From Caballeronia telluris (GTDB lineage Bacteria > Pseudomonadota > Gammaproteobacteria > Burkholderiales > Burkholderiaceae), in contig NZ_FCNZ02000008.1 of the NCBI RefSeq assembly GCF_001544495.1, positions 186,001-250,000 on the forward strand: a stretch of DNA of 64,000 nucleotides. The letters are read 5' to 3'. Under the pieces are notes generated by a model that worked only from the letters and a program-made list of their open reading frames with translations, had not been told where the DNA came from and did not search any database. Below are positions 62,532 to 64,000 of this stretch, one piece after another. The translations under genes and the position numbers were made by a program. How positions within the stretch are numbered: the first letter of the stretch is position 1; every line of letters starts with the position of its first letter.

Positions 62532-63902
62532 CTACTGCCCCGCGATCGTCATCTTCTCGATCAGCACCGAACCGATTTCCTTGGTCCCGCGCACGACGGT
62601 ATCCGCGCCGATCGCCTCGATGTGGCGGAACATCTCCTGCAGCGTGCTCGCGACCGTGATTTCCTCGACCGGATACTGGATCTTGCCGTTCTCGACCCAG
62701 AAGCCCGACGCGCCGCGCGAATAATCGCCCGTCACGTAATTCACGCCCTGCCCCATCAGTTCGGTCAGCAAGAGGCCCGTGCCGAGCTTCTTCAGCATCG
62801 CTTCGAAATCGTCTTCCGGCTTCGTGAGCGAACTGCGCAGCGTCAGGTTGTGCGAGCCGCCCGCGTTGCCGGTCGTCTTCATGCCGAGCTTGCGCGCCGA
62901 ATACGTCGACAGGAAATAGCCCTGCACGACGCCATCCTCGACAACGCTGCGGCGCTGCGTGCGCACGCCTTCTTCGTCGAACGGCGCGCTGCCCATGCCG
63001 CCGCGCACGTGCGGGTCTTCAACGACCTGGACGTGCGGCGCGAACACCGGCTTGCCGAGGCTGTCGACGAGGAACGTGGTCTTGCGATACAGCGCGCCGC
63101 CGCTCACCGCCTGCACGAACGCGCCGAGAATGCCGGCCGCGAGCGGCGCTTCGAACAGCACGCGGCACTTGCGCGTGTCGAGGCTGCGCGCGCCGATGCG
63201 CGACAGCGCGCGCTCGGCTGCGTATCGTCCGACGGCTTCCGGGTCGGCCAGATCGGCGGCGTCGCGCTTGGAGGTGTACCAGTCGTCGCGCTGCATGTTG
63301 CGGCCGCTGCCGGCGATCGGCGCGCACGAGATGTAGTGGCGCGAGTACGGATAACCGGCCAGGAAGCCGCGCGACGTCGCGAGCACGAACTGCGAATGCT
63401 GCGCCGAAATGCTCGCGCCTTCCGAATTCTTGATGCGCGGATCGACGGCGAACGCGGCATCTTCCGCGCGCCGGGCGACGTCGGCGGCTTCTTCGGCGTC
63501 GATGTGCCACGGGTGATAGAGATCGAGATCCTGCGGCGACTTTTCGAGCAGCTCTTCTTCCGCGAGGCCGGCGGCGCTGTCTTCAGCCGTGAAGCGCGCA
63601 ATGTTGTACGCGGCCGCGACCGTGTCCTTCAGCGCCTGACGCGTGAAGTCGGCGGTGCTGGCATTGCCGCGCTTCTTGCCGATGAACACCGTCACGCCGA
63701 CCATCTTGTCGCGGTTATGCTCGATCGTCTCGACTTCGCCGCGCCGCACGCTGACCGACAGGCCGTCGCCCTCGGAGATTTCGGTGGCCGCGTCGGTGGC
63801 ACCGAGTTCCTTCGCGTGACGCAGGATATCGGACGCGATTTCCTTCAGCTCGTCCTGGGTATGCGGGAAAAAGCGTTGTTTGACGTCCATGTCTGCTGCC
63901 AT
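62532..63902 (-). CDS. pmbA: PmbA/TldE, partner of metalloprotease TldD
   Basis: A 456-aa subunit of the TldD/TldE protease, involved in maturation of peptide antibiotics and in degradation of the CcdA antitoxin in E. coli. Conserved segments are VRRGEVETIEHNRDKMVGVTVFIG, GAPIAGSGRNMQRDDWY-like and GASGFWVENGKIQYPVEEITVA; TldE lacks the HExxxH zinc site, as here. tldD is not in the window. The start at 63902 has a second Met after three residues; either may be used. Confidence 0.93.
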   Translation of the reverse strand: MAADMDVKQRFFPHTQDELKEIASDILRHAKELGATDAATEISEGDGLSVSVRRGEVETIEHNRDKMVGVTVFIGKKRGNASTADFTRQALKDTVAAAYNIARFTAEDSAAGLAEEELLEKSPQDLDLYHPWHIDAEEAADVARRAEDAAFAVDPRIKNSEGASISAQHSQFVLATSRGFLAGYPYSRHYISCAPIAGSGRNMQRDDWYTSKRDAADLADPEAVGRYAAERALSRIGARSLDTRKCRVLFEAPLAAGILGAFVQAVSGGALYRKTTFLVDSLGKPVFAPHVQVVEDPHVRGGMGSAPFDEEGVRTQRRSVVEDGVVQGYFLSTYSARKLGMKTTGNAGGSHNLTLRSSLTKPEDDFEAMLKKLGTGLLLTELMGQGVNYVTGDYSRGASGFWVENGKIQYPVEEITVASTLQEMFRHIEAIGADTVVRGTKEIGSVLIEKMTIAGQ

Positions 63903-64000
63903 TTTTCGTTGCCTTGAGGGTCGGGCCGAACTGAGGGCCCGCGTGTTCGTTGCATGGGTTCGCGCCTGCTGCTGCGCGCGATGCCCGGTCGCAGCGAGCG
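63903..64000. other. Region upstream of pmbA to the window edge
   Basis: 98 bp, GC-rich, with no gene or regulatory site I can support. Confidence 0.4.

Overview
The window is GC-rich chromosomal DNA of a betaproteobacterium, most likely the family Burkholderiaceae (Burkholderia, Paraburkholderia or Caballeronia type). The evidence is gene content and order: an alanine-tailed RNase III, a 1135-residue RNase E with an Arg/Glu-repeat tail, an azlCD pair, a lutABC operon, and two housekeeping blocks in the order usual for the group. I see no insertion sequence, phage, CRISPR array or rRNA, and only one tRNA. The genus is an inference from recognition, not from a database search.

Layout. 1-9.2 kb (minus strand): envelope-stress and export block rpoE-rseA-rseB-mucD, a glutaredoxin-like gene, lepA-lepB-rnc-era. 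9.2-16.1 kb (minus): fatty-acid/phospholipid block yceD-rpmF-plsX-fabH-fabD-fabG-acpP-fabF. 16.4-25.2 kb: yceF and a tetrapyrrole-type methylase (plus), then sppA, a Rieske protein, a HAD phosphatase and rluC (minus), and rne (plus) beyond a 932-bp intergenic stretch. The run from fabF to rne keeps the E. coli order, with sppA, Rieske and HAD genes added. 25.4-29.4 kb (plus): molybdenum cofactor genes moaA-mobA-moeA, a small membrane protein and an acetyltransferase. 29.4-33.9 kb (minus): rmuC, a 2-hydroxyacid dehydrogenase, an NhaD-type antiporter and a stand-alone LutC-like gene. 34-40.6 kb: pncB, a 7Fe ferredoxin, tRNA-Asn under a perfect consensus promoter, lutABC with the divergent GntR regulator, a 24-residue membrane miniprotein and creA.

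40.6-49 kb: AraC regulator, azlCD exporter, an unrecognised gene, a UvrD-type helicase, two small exported Lys/Ala-rich proteins, an S4-domain protein and a MATE exporter. 49-59.4 kb: a ClsC-like phospholipase D lipoprotein, fumC, a methyltransferase, an acyl-CoA thioesterase, a tiny lipoprotein, an ArsR-type regulator, a FecR-domain Q/P-rich secreted protein and thyA. 59.6-64 kb: a sigma-54 activator of the VpsR type, a divergent orphan gene with its own sigma-54-like promoter, folA and pmbA (tldE).

The most interesting signals are in non-coding or short coding DNA. (1) The 507-bp region between the sigma-54 activator and the orphan gene holds a perfect 18-bp palindrome about 108 bp upstream of the predicted start of a GG-N10-GC promoter, a self-contained regulatory module. 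(2) A possible small RNA of about 64 nt at 48845-48908 has its own promoter, a CU-rich anti-Shine-Dalgarno stretch and a strong terminator. (3) Two unrelated 13-bp tandem repeats (3 and 4 copies) lie 22-29 nt upstream of the start codons of yceD and of the first lutC; the first also encodes a short candidate leader peptide. (4) Terminator-like or competing hairpins stand directly before plsX, rluC and fabF. (5) A 50-residue lipoprotein ends in what looks like the first strand of a porin. All are predictions from reading the sequence; none was tested computationally.
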